From Pedobacter sp. Hv1 (GTDB lineage: Bacteria; Bacteroidota; Bacteroidia; Sphingobacteriales; Sphingobacteriaceae), in NCBI RefSeq assembly GCF_001412215.1, contig NZ_LLWP01000003.1, positions 62,001 through 126,000 on the forward strand: DNA of 64,000 bases. The letters run 5' to 3'. Below, one piece after another: positions 9,221 to 17,499 of the stretch. The first letter of the stretch is position 1. Every line of letters begins with the position of its first letter. Both the position numbers and the translations under genes were made by a program. Below the pieces are notes generated by a model. That model ran no database searches. It had not been told where the DNA came from and saw only the letters and a program-made list of their open reading frames with translations.

Positions 9221-9694
9221 TTATTTGTGCGTATTAAAATTTGGGTCATTTATTTGTTTCAAATGGTAATTCAAATGAACAATATAGTCTTCAATAAAAT
9301 AGACTAGGTTATGGATCTCTACACCTGCTTTACCAGTATCGCAGGTATTGTCGAGTTTACTTTGAGGTATCCTCCCAATTACCCGAGCAATTTGTTCGTT
9401 CATTAATTTCCAAAGCATTTTCAAATCATCAATATCCATCTCTTGGTAGTTCTGATAGCTTACCCATTCATCCTGATGGTAAACAATTTTTGTTCCCTGC
9501 TCGTATTGTCCAACAATCAATCTTCTCAAATTATTGGAAGCACTATCGATCAGATGCCCTAAAAGTTCTTTTCTAGACCATTGATTTGGATTAGGTTTTT
9601 CATTCCAACTTTCAGAATTGATGTGATTAAAATCGAGCAATGCTTGATTAACCACAACTAGGATTTCATTTTTTGCTGCTCCTACTAAACTCAT
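9221..9694 (-). CDS. DinB-family putative metal-binding protein inside the thr operon
   Basis: A 157-residue four-helix protein of the DinB/YfiT superfamily. Evidence is the opening amphipathic helix, WSRKELLGHLIDSASNNLRRL with one conserved histidine, and a C-terminal helix EDYIVHLNYHLKQI with two more; together these form the usual metal-binding triad. Members include thiol transferases and metal-dependent hydrolases, and no specific activity can be assigned. It lies 2 bases after thrA and 2 bases before thrB, so it must be translated with the threonine genes. The link to threonine synthesis is inference from position. Confidence 0.82.
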   Translation of the reverse strand: MSLVGAAKNEILVVVNQALLDFNHINSESWNEKPNPNQWSRKELLGHLIDSASNNLRRLIVGQYEQGTKIVYHQDEWVSYQNYQEMDIDDLKMLWKLMNEQIARVIGRIPQSKLDNTCDTGKAGVEIHNLVYFIEDYIVHLNYHLKQINDPNFNTHK

Positions 9695-9696
9695 CG

Positions 9697-12153
9697 CTAT
9701 GCATTTAAGGCACCAACATTAATGATATCTGCAAACACCCCGGCAGCTGTAACTTCGGCACCAGCACCTGGCCCTTTTACCACCAATGGTCTTTCTTTAT
9801 ATCTGTCTGTGGTAAAGGAAATGATATTATCACTACCAGAAAGCATGTAGAATGGATGGTGCTCATCTACCATTTGTAAAGTGATAGATGCTTTTCCTCC
9901 TTCGAGTTTACCAATGTATCTGAGTACTTTTTTACTTTGTGCTGCTTCTTCTTTCAGTTGGTTAAAATAAGCTGCGTTCATTTCTAATTGTTTATAAAAC
10001 TCTTCTACCGTGGGTGCCTGCAAACAAGCATCAGGCAACATATTTTGGATGCTCACATCAGACTCTTCAAAAGCATAACCAGCATCGCGGGCAAGGATTA
10101 GCATTTTACGCATAAAATCTTTACCATTCAAGTCATCGCGTGGGTCTGGCTCGGTATATCCTTTTTCTTGTGCTTCTTTTACAATTTCGTGGAAGGCTGA
10201 ATCGCCTTTAAAGTGATTGAAAATATAAGAGATTGTTCCAGAAAGTATGGCTTCGATACAAGCAATTTTATCTCCACTCATCATCAGATCTTTTAAAGTT
10301 CGGATAATGGGCAAACCTGCACCTACATTGGTTTCGTAGTAGAAATCGACCCCAAACTTACGAGCTGCATTTTTAAAGGTTTCGTACTGCGCAAAGCTGG
10401 CAGAGTTTCCAATCTTATTACAGGTTACTATTGAAATACTTGCTTCGAAAATACCTTGATAAAAAGGAACTGGTTTCGGGCTCGCGGTATTGTCTACAAA
10501 TACACAGTTCGGTAAGTTCATGGCTTTCATCTGTCCAACAAAATCTTCCAAACTTGCAGTTGCACCGGCTGTATTCAGGGTATCTTCCCAATTTTCGAGC
10601 GCAATACCATTGGGCGAAAGCAACATTTTTCGGGTATTGCTAATTCCCATTACTTTAACCTGTAGATCGTTATTATTGGCCAAGAAAGGCATTTGAACCT
10701 GCAATTGTTTGAATAAGGTTTTGCCAATGTTACCTGTACCTAAACAGAAAATATGAAGGGTTTTATTCAATTCTGTATAAAAGGCATCGTGTACGGCATT
10801 TACTGCTTTAGACAAATCGTCTTTGGCAATAATTACCGAGATATTGTACTCTGATGAGCCTTGTGCAATGGCATGTACGTTTACACCATTTCTACCAAGC
10901 GAATGGAAAAGTTTACCAGAAATACCCGGAGTACGTTTCATGTTCTCGCCCACAATGGCCAGAACGGCTAAGCCATTTTCTACCTCTGGCGCTTCTAATT
11001 TTTTAGCCTGTAATTCTAGATCAAATTCTTTGGCAATTAAGTTTACCGCTTTAACAGCATCGGCAGGTTTTACGGCAAAGGTAATGCTATGCTCTGATGA
11101 AGATTGTGTGATTAACACCACATTGATCTGCTCGCGAGATAAGAGCGAGAACAAGCGACCACTAAAGCCTGCTTTGCCCACCATACCACTGCCTGCCAAA
11201 TTGATGATACTGATTTCATCAATCGAAGAGATTCCTTTAATGGGTAATGCTGATGGTTTTGCTCCGTGACGGATATAGGTTCCTTCAAAATCGGCATCGA
11301 AAGTATTTTTAATTACAATTGGAATTCTTTTCAAGAAAGCGGGTGTCATTGTTGGTGGATAGATCACTTTTGCTCCAAAATAAGAAAGCTCCATGGCCTC
11401 GATATAACTCAATTCTGGTAAAGAGAATGCCTTTTTCACCATTCTCGGGTCGGCGGTCATCATTCCGTTCACGTCTGTCCAAATTTGGATCTCATTTGCA
11501 TTTAATGCAGAACCTAAAATTGCAGCAGTATAATCGCTACCCCCTCTACCCAGAGTAGTTACCCTGTTGGCATCATTACTGGCAATAAAACCAGTAACAA
11601 AAAGCATTTTACCTGCATTGTTCTGGTAAAAATCTTTCACCAAAAAGTCTGTTAATTGGGTGTTTACTTTGGCTTGCCCAAAATTGCCATCAGTTTTGAT
11701 AAACTGAACTGCATCTGCGAAAACAGATTCTGGAAATTGCTGTTTTGCAATATGGCACACCATAAAGGTAGAGCAACGCTCGCCATAACTTAATACCAGG
11801 TCTTTAGCTTGTAAGCTCAGTTCTTGCAGGTTGTAAATGGCTTGCAAAAGCTCTTCTAACTCATTAAAATAGAGTTTAAGCTTGGTTAAAACCGGATTTT
11901 GTGCCGCAGCAGGTAATAAAGCCCTAATTACTTCGAAATGGCGTTGTTCTATCGCCTTCAATTCTTCGCTGTAGTCTTGTGCCAATGCTGCCTTTTCGGC
12001 CATAGCCGTTAATAAATTGGTTACACCACTCATTGCCGACAATACAATTACTGGTTGTTCTGGTTGTTGTTGGGCACTTGCTAAAATGTGCAGCAAAGCA
12101 CGGATGCTGGCTATGGAACCTACGGATGTACCGCCAAATTTTAAAATGTTCAT
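9697..12153 (-). CDS. thrA: Bifunctional aspartokinase / homoserine dehydrogenase I
   Basis: Catalyses the first and third steps from aspartate to threonine. The N-terminal aspartokinase (about residues 1-290) opens with MNILKFGGTSVGS. Two ACT-type regulatory modules follow (about 310-460, each with a GI/FSGRLF or GISGKLFHSL turn). The C-terminal homoserine dehydrogenase (about 465-818) begins with the nucleotide-binding FCLGTGNIGKTLF. The length of 818 matches the fused enterobacterial ThrA type. Feedback control through the ACT modules is known for the family. Expression is probably set by the attenuator immediately upstream (12166-12297). Confidence 0.97.
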   Translation of the reverse strand: MNILKFGGTSVGSIASIRALLHILASAQQQPEQPVIVLSAMSGVTNLLTAMAEKAALAQDYSEELKAIEQRHFEVIRALLPAAAQNPVLTKLKLYFNELEELLQAIYNLQELSLQAKDLVLSYGERCSTFMVCHIAKQQFPESVFADAVQFIKTDGNFGQAKVNTQLTDFLVKDFYQNNAGKMLFVTGFIASNDANRVTTLGRGGSDYTAAILGSALNANEIQIWTDVNGMMTADPRMVKKAFSLPELSYIEAMELSYFGAKVIYPPTMTPAFLKRIPIVIKNTFDADFEGTYIRHGAKPSALPIKGISSIDEISIINLAGSGMVGKAGFSGRLFSLLSREQINVVLITQSSSEHSITFAVKPADAVKAVNLIAKEFDLELQAKKLEAPEVENGLAVLAIVGENMKRTPGISGKLFHSLGRNGVNVHAIAQGSSEYNISVIIAKDDLSKAVNAVHDAFYTELNKTLHIFCLGTGNIGKTLFKQLQVQMPFLANNNDLQVKVMGISNTRKMLLSPNGIALENWEDTLNTAGATASLEDFVGQMKAMNLPNCVFVDNTASPKPVPFYQGIFEASISIVTCNKIGNSASFAQYETFKNAARKFGVDFYYETNVGAGLPIIRTLKDLMMSGDKIACIEAILSGTISYIFNHFKGDSAFHEIVKEAQEKGYTEPDPRDDLNGKDFMRKMLILARDAGYAFEESDVSIQNMLPDACLQAPTVEEFYKQLEMNAAYFNQLKEEAAQSKKVLRYIGKLEGGKASITLQMVDEHHPFYMLSGSDNIISFTTDRYKERPLVVKGPGAGAEVTAAGVFADIINVGALNA

Positions 12154-12165
12154 ATCAAATGGGTC

Positions 12166-12197
12166 AAAAAAAAAGCGCCCCGTTTTGCGGGGCGCTT
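12166..12197 (-). terminator. thr attenuator terminator
   Basis: A perfect 9-bp stem (AAGCGCCCC / GGGGCGCTT, 12173-12181 and 12189-12197), extended by one inner G-C pair, is followed on the minus strand by a run of T residues. It lies between the leader peptide stop and the thrA ATG, 12 bases before thrA, exactly where an attenuator belongs. Confidence 0.93.
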
Positions 12198-12225
12198 GAT
12201 GTATTTTATTTTTTAAATTATACCA

Positions 12226-12297
12226 CTAGCATTTCCCCATCCGGTGTTGGCCGGTTGTTGATGTAATAATGGTAATAATCGTATTGTTAAAAATCAT
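12226..12297 (-). CDS. thrL: thr operon leader peptide (attenuation)
   Basis: A 23-codon frame that begins MIFNNTIITIITSTT and ends MGKC: five threonine and five isoleucine codons, nearly all within the first 15. This is the composition of threonine-operon leader peptides, since isoleucine derives from threonine. It sits between a promoter-like sequence and an intrinsic terminator upstream of thrA. When charged Thr- or Ile-tRNA is scarce the ribosome should stall and allow read-through. Two CCGG blocks (12241-12244 and 12251-12254) can pair with each other, and GGGG at 12235-12238 can pair with CCCC of the terminator arm (12189-12192). The antiterminator pairing is my inference and is short. 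Confidence 0.88.
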   Translation of the reverse strand: MIFNNTIITIITSTTGQHRMGKC

Positions 12298-12323
12298 TTC
12301 GTTGTTAGTGTATTTCCTACACC

Positions 12324-12355
12324 GTAAAGTAGAAGATTATTTTTCACAATGTCAA
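12324..12355 (-). promoter_or_regulatory. Promoter of the thr operon
   Basis: On the minus strand TTG (12353-12355) is followed after 21 bases by TACTTTAC (12324-12331), which resembles the Bacteroidota -33 TTG / -7 TAnnTTTG arrangement with two mismatches in the -7 box. Transcription would start about 20 bases before the leader peptide ATG. Confidence 0.55.
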
Positions 12356-12360
12356 GACTT

Positions 12361-12657
12361 TTTAAAATTTATTTTCAAAAAATTGAAAAATCTGATTTTA
12401 AACGTTTTAGACCCTGTTTTTAGCAGAAAGCTCGAGGTACTTTCTTAACCATTTTGCACTGTTTCTAGGGTGCTAAACCTGACAGTAGTGGAAATACTTT
12501 TTGATTAAAACGTCATTTTTCATTTCAAACTTCAAAAAGATTGCAACGGATGGCAGGGCTGCCGCTCATTGAAACCCGGCAATTGCTTTTCAATTCAAGT
12601 GCAATCCATTTAATCATTTTCATCGATGTTAGGATATTACTACCTTTACCTTATTAT
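12361..12657. other. Non-coding gap between the divergent thr operon and rsgA
   Basis: About 300 bases with no convincing gene. A frame open from 12541 is only an upstream extension of rsgA. It holds a small hairpin at 12552-12563 (arms GGCAG / CTGCC) in a stretch that looks like intergenic repeat sequence, and a -7-like box TACCTTTA at 12641-12648, ten bases before the rsgA ATG, which would give a nearly leaderless rsgA mRNA. Confidence 0.5.
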
Positions 12658-13578
12658 ATGCAAGGATTAGTTATAAAATCTACGGGAAGTTGGTACCAGG
12701 TTTATGCTGAAAATGGCAAGACCTACGACTGCCGAATTAAGGGGAAATTTAGGATTCAGGGTATACAGACCACTAATCCGATTGCTGTTGGCGATAAGGT
12801 TGGGTTTGAACTAGAGCCTAATGCTGAAACTGGTGTGATTGATAAGTTGCAGGATCGGAAGAACTATATTATCCGCAAATCCATCAACCTTTCTAAGCAG
12901 GCACAGATTATTGCGGCCAACTTAGATCAGGCATTTTTGATTGTTACTTTAGCTTCTCCCCGCACTTCGCTGGGGTTTATAGATCGCTTTTTGGTTACTT
13001 CTGAAGCGTACAGCATTCCTACTTCGCTTATTTTTAATAAACTGGATCTATTTAGCCAACAAGGATTGGAAATTTTAGCAGAATACAAGGCTATTTATGA
13101 GCAAATCGGTTATCCCTGCTACGAGGTTTCGGCCCTAAAAGGAACAAATATTGACCAAATTGAAGCTTTACTAAAAGATAAAACCACCTTGTTTTCTGGT
13201 CATTCTGGTGTGGGTAAATCTAGCTTGATCAATGCTTTACTACCTGGTTTTGAAATTAAAACTGGTGAAGTTTCTGAATGGAGTGATAAGGGCCAACACA
13301 CCACCACCTTTGCAGAAATGCATACCCTACCCTTTGGTGGTTATTTGATTGACACCCCTGGGATTAGAGAATTGGGCATTTTTGATATTAAACCTGAAGA
13401 ATTAAGCCATTATTTTGTGGAGATGAGGGAGCGTTTAAACCAATGCCGTTTTAACAATTGCAGGCATGTAAATGAACCCGGCTGTGCGGTAATTAAAGCT
13501 GTAGAAGAGGGAGAAATTGAAGTGAGTAGGTACGAAAGCTATTTAAGTATTTTTCATGGCAATGATACCAGAGCGTAA
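12658..13578 (+). CDS. rsgA: Ribosome small subunit GTPase
   Basis: A circularly permuted GTPase that acts in late 30S ribosome assembly. Order of parts: an OB-fold domain (MQGLVIKSTGSWYQVY and on), the permuted G4 motif FNKLDL, the P-loop GHSGVGKSSLINAL, the switch DTPGIRELG, and a C-terminal zinc-binding knuckle with C-x4-C-x-H-x-x-x-x-x-C spacing (CRFNNCRHVNEPGC). The start at 12658 gives 306 residues and removes a 39-residue upstream extension with no homology to the family. dtd follows 49 bases later. Confidence 0.95.
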   Translation: MQGLVIKSTGSWYQVYAENGKTYDCRIKGKFRIQGIQTTNPIAVGDKVGFELEPNAETGVIDKLQDRKNYIIRKSINLSKQAQIIAANLDQAFLIVTLASPRTSLGFIDRFLVTSEAYSIPTSLIFNKLDLFSQQGLEILAEYKAIYEQIGYPCYEVSALKGTNIDQIEALLKDKTTLFSGHSGVGKSSLINALLPGFEIKTGEVSEWSDKGQHTTTFAEMHTLPFGGYLIDTPGIRELGIFDIKPEELSHYFVEMRERLNQCRFNNCRHVNEPGCAVIKAVEEGEIEVSRYESYLSIFHGNDTRA

Positions 13579-13627
13579 CAAAGAGAAGGCATTTGCAATC
13601 TAAGTTTCACGATATACGAATTTATAT

Positions 13628-14086
13628 ATGAGAGCAGTTGTTCAACGGGTAACACAAGCAAGTTGTACTGTAGATGATCAAATAACTGGGGCAATTGATA
13701 ATGGTTTCTTGGTTTTGCTAGGCATTGAAGATGCCGACACGAAAGAGGACCTAGATTGGCTGGCACAAAAAATAGCCAACATGCGTGTTTTTGGCGATGA
13801 AAATGATTTGATGAACAAGTCGCTCACTGACATTGATGGAAACATTTTATTGATCAGTCAGTTTACTTTATTTGCGGCTACCAAAAAGGGAAATAGACCC
13901 GGCTTTACCCGAGCGGCAAGACCAGATAAAGCCATTCCGTTATATGAGGAAATGATTAAACAACTATCGACTTTAATTAACAAAGAGGTGCAATGTGGCA
14001 TTTTTGGAGCCGACATGAAAATCAGTTTGTTAAATGATGGGCCGGTAACGATCATTATGGACACAAAGGATAAAGAGAATCATTAA
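13628..14086 (+). CDS. dtd: D-aminoacyl-tRNA deacylase
   Basis: Hydrolyses D-amino acids (and glycine) mis-attached to tRNA, a translation quality-control step in the cytoplasm. The 152-residue protein carries the two family motifs SQFTLFA around residue 79 and the Gly-cisPro motif NDGPVTI near residue 137, plus the N-terminal MRAVVQRVTQASCTVD. A repeat-rich gap of 272 bases separates it from the next gene. Confidence 0.96.
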   Translation: MRAVVQRVTQASCTVDDQITGAIDNGFLVLLGIEDADTKEDLDWLAQKIANMRVFGDENDLMNKSLTDIDGNILLISQFTLFAATKKGNRPGFTRAARPDKAIPLYEEMIKQLSTLINKEVQCGIFGADMKISLLNDGPVTIIMDTKDKENH

Positions 14087-14350
14087 GTTTAAAGTGGAAA
14101 GTTTAAAGCTCAAAGCTGAAGGCAGAAAGCGGAAAGCAGAAGGCTCAAGATAGGGAGTTGAAAGTTTAAAGTGGAAAGTTTAAAGCTGAAGGCAGAAAGC
14201 GAAAAGCACAAAGCCAAATGAACTAATGAGCCAATGAACAAGTGAGCCAATGAACTAATAAGCATCATGTCTTTATACTTTCTACTTAGTACTTTTTACT
14301 AATGAACTAACGAACAATTGAACCAATGAACTACTAAACCAATAAACCAA
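14086..14350. repeat. Simple-sequence direct repeats downstream of dtd
   Basis: Copy 1 (about 14086-14139) and copy 2 (about 14162-14210) share the order AAAGTGGAAAGTTTAAAGCT ... GAAGGCAGAAAGCG; copy 1 has an extra CAAAGCT. They are followed by two stretches rich in CCAATGAAC (about 14214-14260 and 14300-14350) and a pyrimidine-rich stretch between them. There is no coding frame. This degenerate heptamer texture recurs at 8206-8290, 39299-39409 and 55334-55509. Confidence 0.75.
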
Positions 14351-14358
14351 AATTAAAC

Positions 14359-14691
14359 ATGACCATAGAAGAGGCACAACAAACTGTTGACAATTGGATT
14401 AAAACGACTGGCATCCGTTATTTTAACGAATTGACCAATACTGCCATTTTAATGGAAGAAGTTGGTGAGGTAGCTCGGATCATGTCTCGCCAATACGGGG
14501 AGCAATCTTTCAAAAAAAGTGACAAAGAGGTCAATCTTGCAGATGAAATGGCTGATGTATTGTTTGTACTGATCTGCCTAGCCAATCAAACCGGTATTGA
14601 CCTGAATGAGGCATTGCTTAAAAACCTAGAGAAAAAAACCATCCGCGATGCCGATAGGCATCAGAACAACGATAAATTGAAGCATAAATAA
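14359..14691 (+). CDS. MazG-like nucleotide pyrophosphohydrolase
   Basis: An all-alpha NTP pyrophosphatase domain of 110 residues. The metal-binding motifs are EEVGEVARI (around residue 33) and DEMADVLFVLICLAN (around residue 62), as in single-domain MazG and dCTPase-like proteins. It probably hydrolyses non-canonical nucleoside triphosphates; the substrate is not known. A lipoprotein gene starts 19 bases downstream, so it may head a four-gene operon ending in the YgiC-like ligase. Confidence 0.88.
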   Translation: MTIEEAQQTVDNWIKTTGIRYFNELTNTAILMEEVGEVARIMSRQYGEQSFKKSDKEVNLADEMADVLFVLICLANQTGIDLNEALLKNLEKKTIRDADRHQNNDKLKHK

Positions 14692-14710
14692 CCTCTACAT
14701 CAACCATTAT

Positions 14711-15028
14711 ATGAAAAGAATATTACCCTTACTCTTCATCTCATTGGCCTTAACGGCCTGTGGAGAGAAAAAAAATGAAGATATTGTAAAAGAGCCCAAC
14801 AAGGAGGGTTCAATAGAAACCGTAGTGAGTGTAAAACACGATAAAGGTTTTGATATTTTAACTACAACCCACAAAGTTTGGGTAAAGAATAAATTGGATA
14901 AGGTATTGATTAAAGTTGACACCTTAGCTTCATTGGGCACAACCCTAGCCGAAGGTGAAGATGAAAATGGGCATAGCCAAAGAGCAGTAGTTCCGAAAGA
15001 TTACGAATTTTATATTACTGTAAAATAG
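14711..15028 (+). CDS. Small lipoprotein of unknown function
   Basis: A 105-residue protein with a lipoprotein signal peptide (MKRILPLLFISLALTAC, cysteine at about residue 17) and a charged, mostly beta-like mature part. I do not recognise a family. It ends one base before the start of a second lipoprotein, which indicates co-translation with it and with the ATP-grasp ligase that follows. Confidence 0.75.
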   Translation: MKRILPLLFISLALTACGEKKNEDIVKEPNKEGSIETVVSVKHDKGFDILTTTHKVWVKNKLDKVLIKVDTLASLGTTLAEGEDENGHSQRAVVPKDYEFYITVK

Positions 15029-15029
15029 C

Positions 15030-15359
15030 ATGAAGAAGAGCAAATATATCAGTCTGGTGCTGATTACGGCCGCCCTAGCTTCTTGTGATAAAAAAGAAAA
15101 GGGTTGGGACCAAGACGAACCTAAAGTTTACATGCGTTCTGATTCTACTGCAAGTTACAGTCGCTCTCACCATCATATTGCTGGTGCCCTGCTTTGGTAT
15201 TATGCATTTAGGCCTTATGGCAGGTATAACAATGGTGTTTACAATAGAGCTGGCTATTACAGTGGCGGTATTGGCGAGCGCTCTAATATTGGATCAAATA
15301 CAGGCAAATACGGCATTATCCGTGGTGGTTTTGGACATGGTGTTTCAGTATCTTCTTAA
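15030..15359 (+). CDS. Small lipoprotein, YgiB-like position
   Basis: A 109-residue lipoprotein (lipobox LASC, cysteine near residue 19). The mature part is rich in Gly, Tyr, Ser and Arg, with a HHHIAGALLWYYAFRPYGRY segment and a glycine-rich tail. It directly precedes a glutathionylspermidine-synthase-like ligase and overlaps its start by one base (TAATG). The arrangement parallels ygiB-ygiC of enterobacteria, where a lipoprotein precedes the ligase; homology to YgiB cannot be shown here. Confidence 0.72.
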   Translation: MKKSKYISLVLITAALASCDKKEKGWDQDEPKVYMRSDSTASYSRSHHHIAGALLWYYAFRPYGRYNNGVYNRAGYYSGGIGERSNIGSNTGKYGIIRGGFGHGVSVSS

Positions 15360-16489
15360 TGGAAAGAATTAAAATTGAGCCAAGAAATAACTGGCAAAAG
15401 GAAGTAGAAAAATTGGGTTTTGGTTTTCACTCAACCAATATCCCCTATTGGGATGAAAGCGTGTACTATAAGTTTTCAATCAATGAAATAGACCTGATAG
15501 AAAGGGCTACAGCCGAGCTTTGGGACATGTGCCTGAGTGCTGTTCAATATGTAATTGACCAGAAGATGTATGCCAAATTCCATATTCCAGAATGGATTAT
15601 ACCTGATTTAGAAAAATCATGGAACAACGATGCGCCTTCTATTTATGGTCGATTTGATTTTGCTTATAAAAATGGGCAGTTAAAGTTATTAGAGTTCAAT
15701 GCCGATACCCCAACCTCTTTATACGAAGCAGGAATTGTACAATGGTTTTGGCTACAAGATTTTGATCAAAGCAAAGACCAGTTCAACTCTATCCACGAAA
15801 AGTTAATTGCTTATTGGGGAGTATTGAAAAACTACCTCAACCCTGGCAAACTGCATTTTACCTGTGTAAAACAAAGTTTAGAAGATTTAACCACAAGCGA
15901 GTATTTAAGAGATTGTGCCATTCAGGCTAAACTAGATACGCAACTGGTTTTTATTGACGATTTGGGCTGGGACAGCTATAAACAGGTTTTTGTTGACTTG
16001 GAGGATGAAGAGATCAGTAATATCTTTAAGCTTTATCCTTCTGAATGGTTGTTAAATGAAAACTTTGGCAAAAACATTATCGAAGACCGAAACAATACCT
16101 TATGGATTGAACCCTTCTGGAAAATGATCTTGTCTAACAAAGCGATCTTACCTATACTTTGGCAATTGTACCCTTATCATCCTTACCTGCTCAAAGCTTA
16201 TTTTGATCAGGGCGATTTACAGAGTTATGCCAAAAAACCACTCCTTTCTAGAGAGGGAGCAAATATCGAATTGTATCAAGCTGGGGTATCATTTGCGCAA
16301 ACCAATGGCGAATATGGTGCTGAAGGCTACATCTACCAAGAGCTTTTCGAACTACCTAATTTTGAAGGCAATTATCCATTAATTGGAAGCTGGGTAATAG
16401 GGCAACAGCCTGCTGGCATTGGCTTAAGAGAAGCCAACCAATTAATTACCGATAACAAAAGTAGATTTGTTCCGCATTTGATAGGTTAA
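15359..16489 (+). CDS. Glutathionylspermidine synthase-family ATP-grasp ligase (YgiC-like)
   Basis: A 376-residue ATP-grasp amide ligase of the glutathionylspermidine synthase C-terminal-domain family. Typical segments are SIYGRFDFAY, LKLLEFNADTPTSLYEAG with metal-binding acid/Asn residues, KPLLSREGANIEL as the ATP-lysine loop, and GSWVIGQQPAGIGLREA near the end. No amidase domain is present, so it is a stand-alone ligase like YgiC, whose substrate is unknown. It is translationally coupled to the preceding lipoprotein gene. A second ATP-grasp system is encoded at 27731-32017. Confidence 0.9.
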   Translation: MERIKIEPRNNWQKEVEKLGFGFHSTNIPYWDESVYYKFSINEIDLIERATAELWDMCLSAVQYVIDQKMYAKFHIPEWIIPDLEKSWNNDAPSIYGRFDFAYKNGQLKLLEFNADTPTSLYEAGIVQWFWLQDFDQSKDQFNSIHEKLIAYWGVLKNYLNPGKLHFTCVKQSLEDLTTSEYLRDCAIQAKLDTQLVFIDDLGWDSYKQVFVDLEDEEISNIFKLYPSEWLLNENFGKNIIEDRNNTLWIEPFWKMILSNKAILPILWQLYPYHPYLLKAYFDQGDLQSYAKKPLLSREGANIELYQAGVSFAQTNGEYGAEGYIYQELFELPNFEGNYPLIGSWVIGQQPAGIGLREANQLITDNKSRFVPHLIG

Positions 16490-16571
16490 TCCCAAGCTAT
16501 TTATTTAACATAAGCAACCTTTATTCACATCCTGACGTAACTATTAGTGAAAACTAATTTTAAACAAAATC

Positions 16572-17423
16572 ATGATGTTAATTTATCTAAGAAAAAATTC
16601 GATCACCTTACTATGCCTTGCACTGGTATTTACTTTAGCCTGTAAAAAGAAAACTGAGGTTGAAGTTCTAAAAGAAAAAAAGGGAATCCAAATTGCAAAT
16701 GATGCAAAATTTGGCGCTGTTTTAACTGATAGCACTGGAAAAACCCTTTACTTTTTTGCTTCCGATGTTGCTGGTACTACCAATTGCACCGGAGCTTGCG
16801 AAACCACATGGCCACCCTATTACTCAGCAAATGTCAGTACAGATCTAAATGTAAAAACTACCGAAATAAACACCATTGTTCGTGCCGATGGGAAAAAACA
16901 AAGTACCTACAAAGGCTATCCATTATACTACTATAAAGATGATGCAGAAATAGGTCAGATTAAAGGAGATGGTGTTGCAGGAATTTGGTTTGTGGCTAAA
17001 CCAGATTACTCACTTATGGTGGCCAATGCACAATTAACTGGTGCAAATGGAAAGCAATATACCAAAACTTATGTTGAAGGTACTGGCAAAACAGTTTATT
17101 TTACCGATGCTGCTGGCCGTACTTTATATGCATTCTCGCCAGACAAGAACAATAAGAATACCTTTACAACAGATTTAACAAAAAATGGCATTTGGCCTAT
17201 TTATGAGGCTGAACTTAAAAGTCTGCCTTCTGTAATTACAAAAGACCTTGTTGGTGTTATTGACGTAACCACAATTGGCAAAAAACAGCTTACCTATAAA
17301 GGCTGGCCACTTTATTATTTTGCACAAGATGCAGTTAGAGGCGATAATAAAGGAGTAAGCATTGGTGCTGCACCCGGATTTTGGCCCGTATTAACAGTGG
17401 CTTCTACTGTTGCACCTAATTAA
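16572..17423 (+). CDS. Lipoprotein with secreted repeats (COG4315-like)
   Basis: A 283-residue lipoprotein (lipobox FTLAC, cysteine near residue 24). The mature part holds repeated units with the pattern GKTLYFFASD, CTGACETTWPPYY, TYKGYPLYYYKDDAEIGQIKG, then again GRTLYAFSPD and TYKGWPLYYFAQDAVRGDNKG. Such repeats are common in bacterial surface lipoproteins of unknown role. Two adjacent ATG codons (16572, 16575) could start it. A strong two-way terminator follows. Confidence 0.85.
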   Translation: MMLIYLRKNSITLLCLALVFTLACKKKTEVEVLKEKKGIQIANDAKFGAVLTDSTGKTLYFFASDVAGTTNCTGACETTWPPYYSANVSTDLNVKTTEINTIVRADGKKQSTYKGYPLYYYKDDAEIGQIKGDGVAGIWFVAKPDYSLMVANAQLTGANGKQYTKTYVEGTGKTVYFTDAAGRTLYAFSPDKNNKNTFTTDLTKNGIWPIYEAELKSLPSVITKDLVGVIDVTTIGKKQLTYKGWPLYYFAQDAVRGDNKGVSIGAAPGFWPVLTVASTVAPN

Positions 17424-17437
17424 AAGAATTTGGCGTT

Positions 17438-17479
17438 AAAAGTAAGCGGCCCGAAATTAATTTCGGGCCGCTTACTTTT
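17438..17479. terminator. Bidirectional terminator between convergent genes
   Basis: A perfect 19-bp stem (17438-17456 with 17461-17479, centre TTAA; core AGTAAGCGGCCCG) with A- and T-rich outer ends. It sits between the COG4315-like gene (+) and the thioredoxin-like gene (-). Confidence 0.93.
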
Positions 17480-17499
17480 TAAATCAACTATATGTTAAA

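Noticed and set aside
12541..12657. N-terminal extension of RsgA
   Set aside because: The extra 39 residues do not belong to the family, and a -7-like box lies within them; the ATG at 12658 fits the known start.
14086..14350. Possible CRISPR array or tandem satellite
   Set aside because: Repeats are degenerate, unequal in length and lack regular spacers; no cas genes are present.
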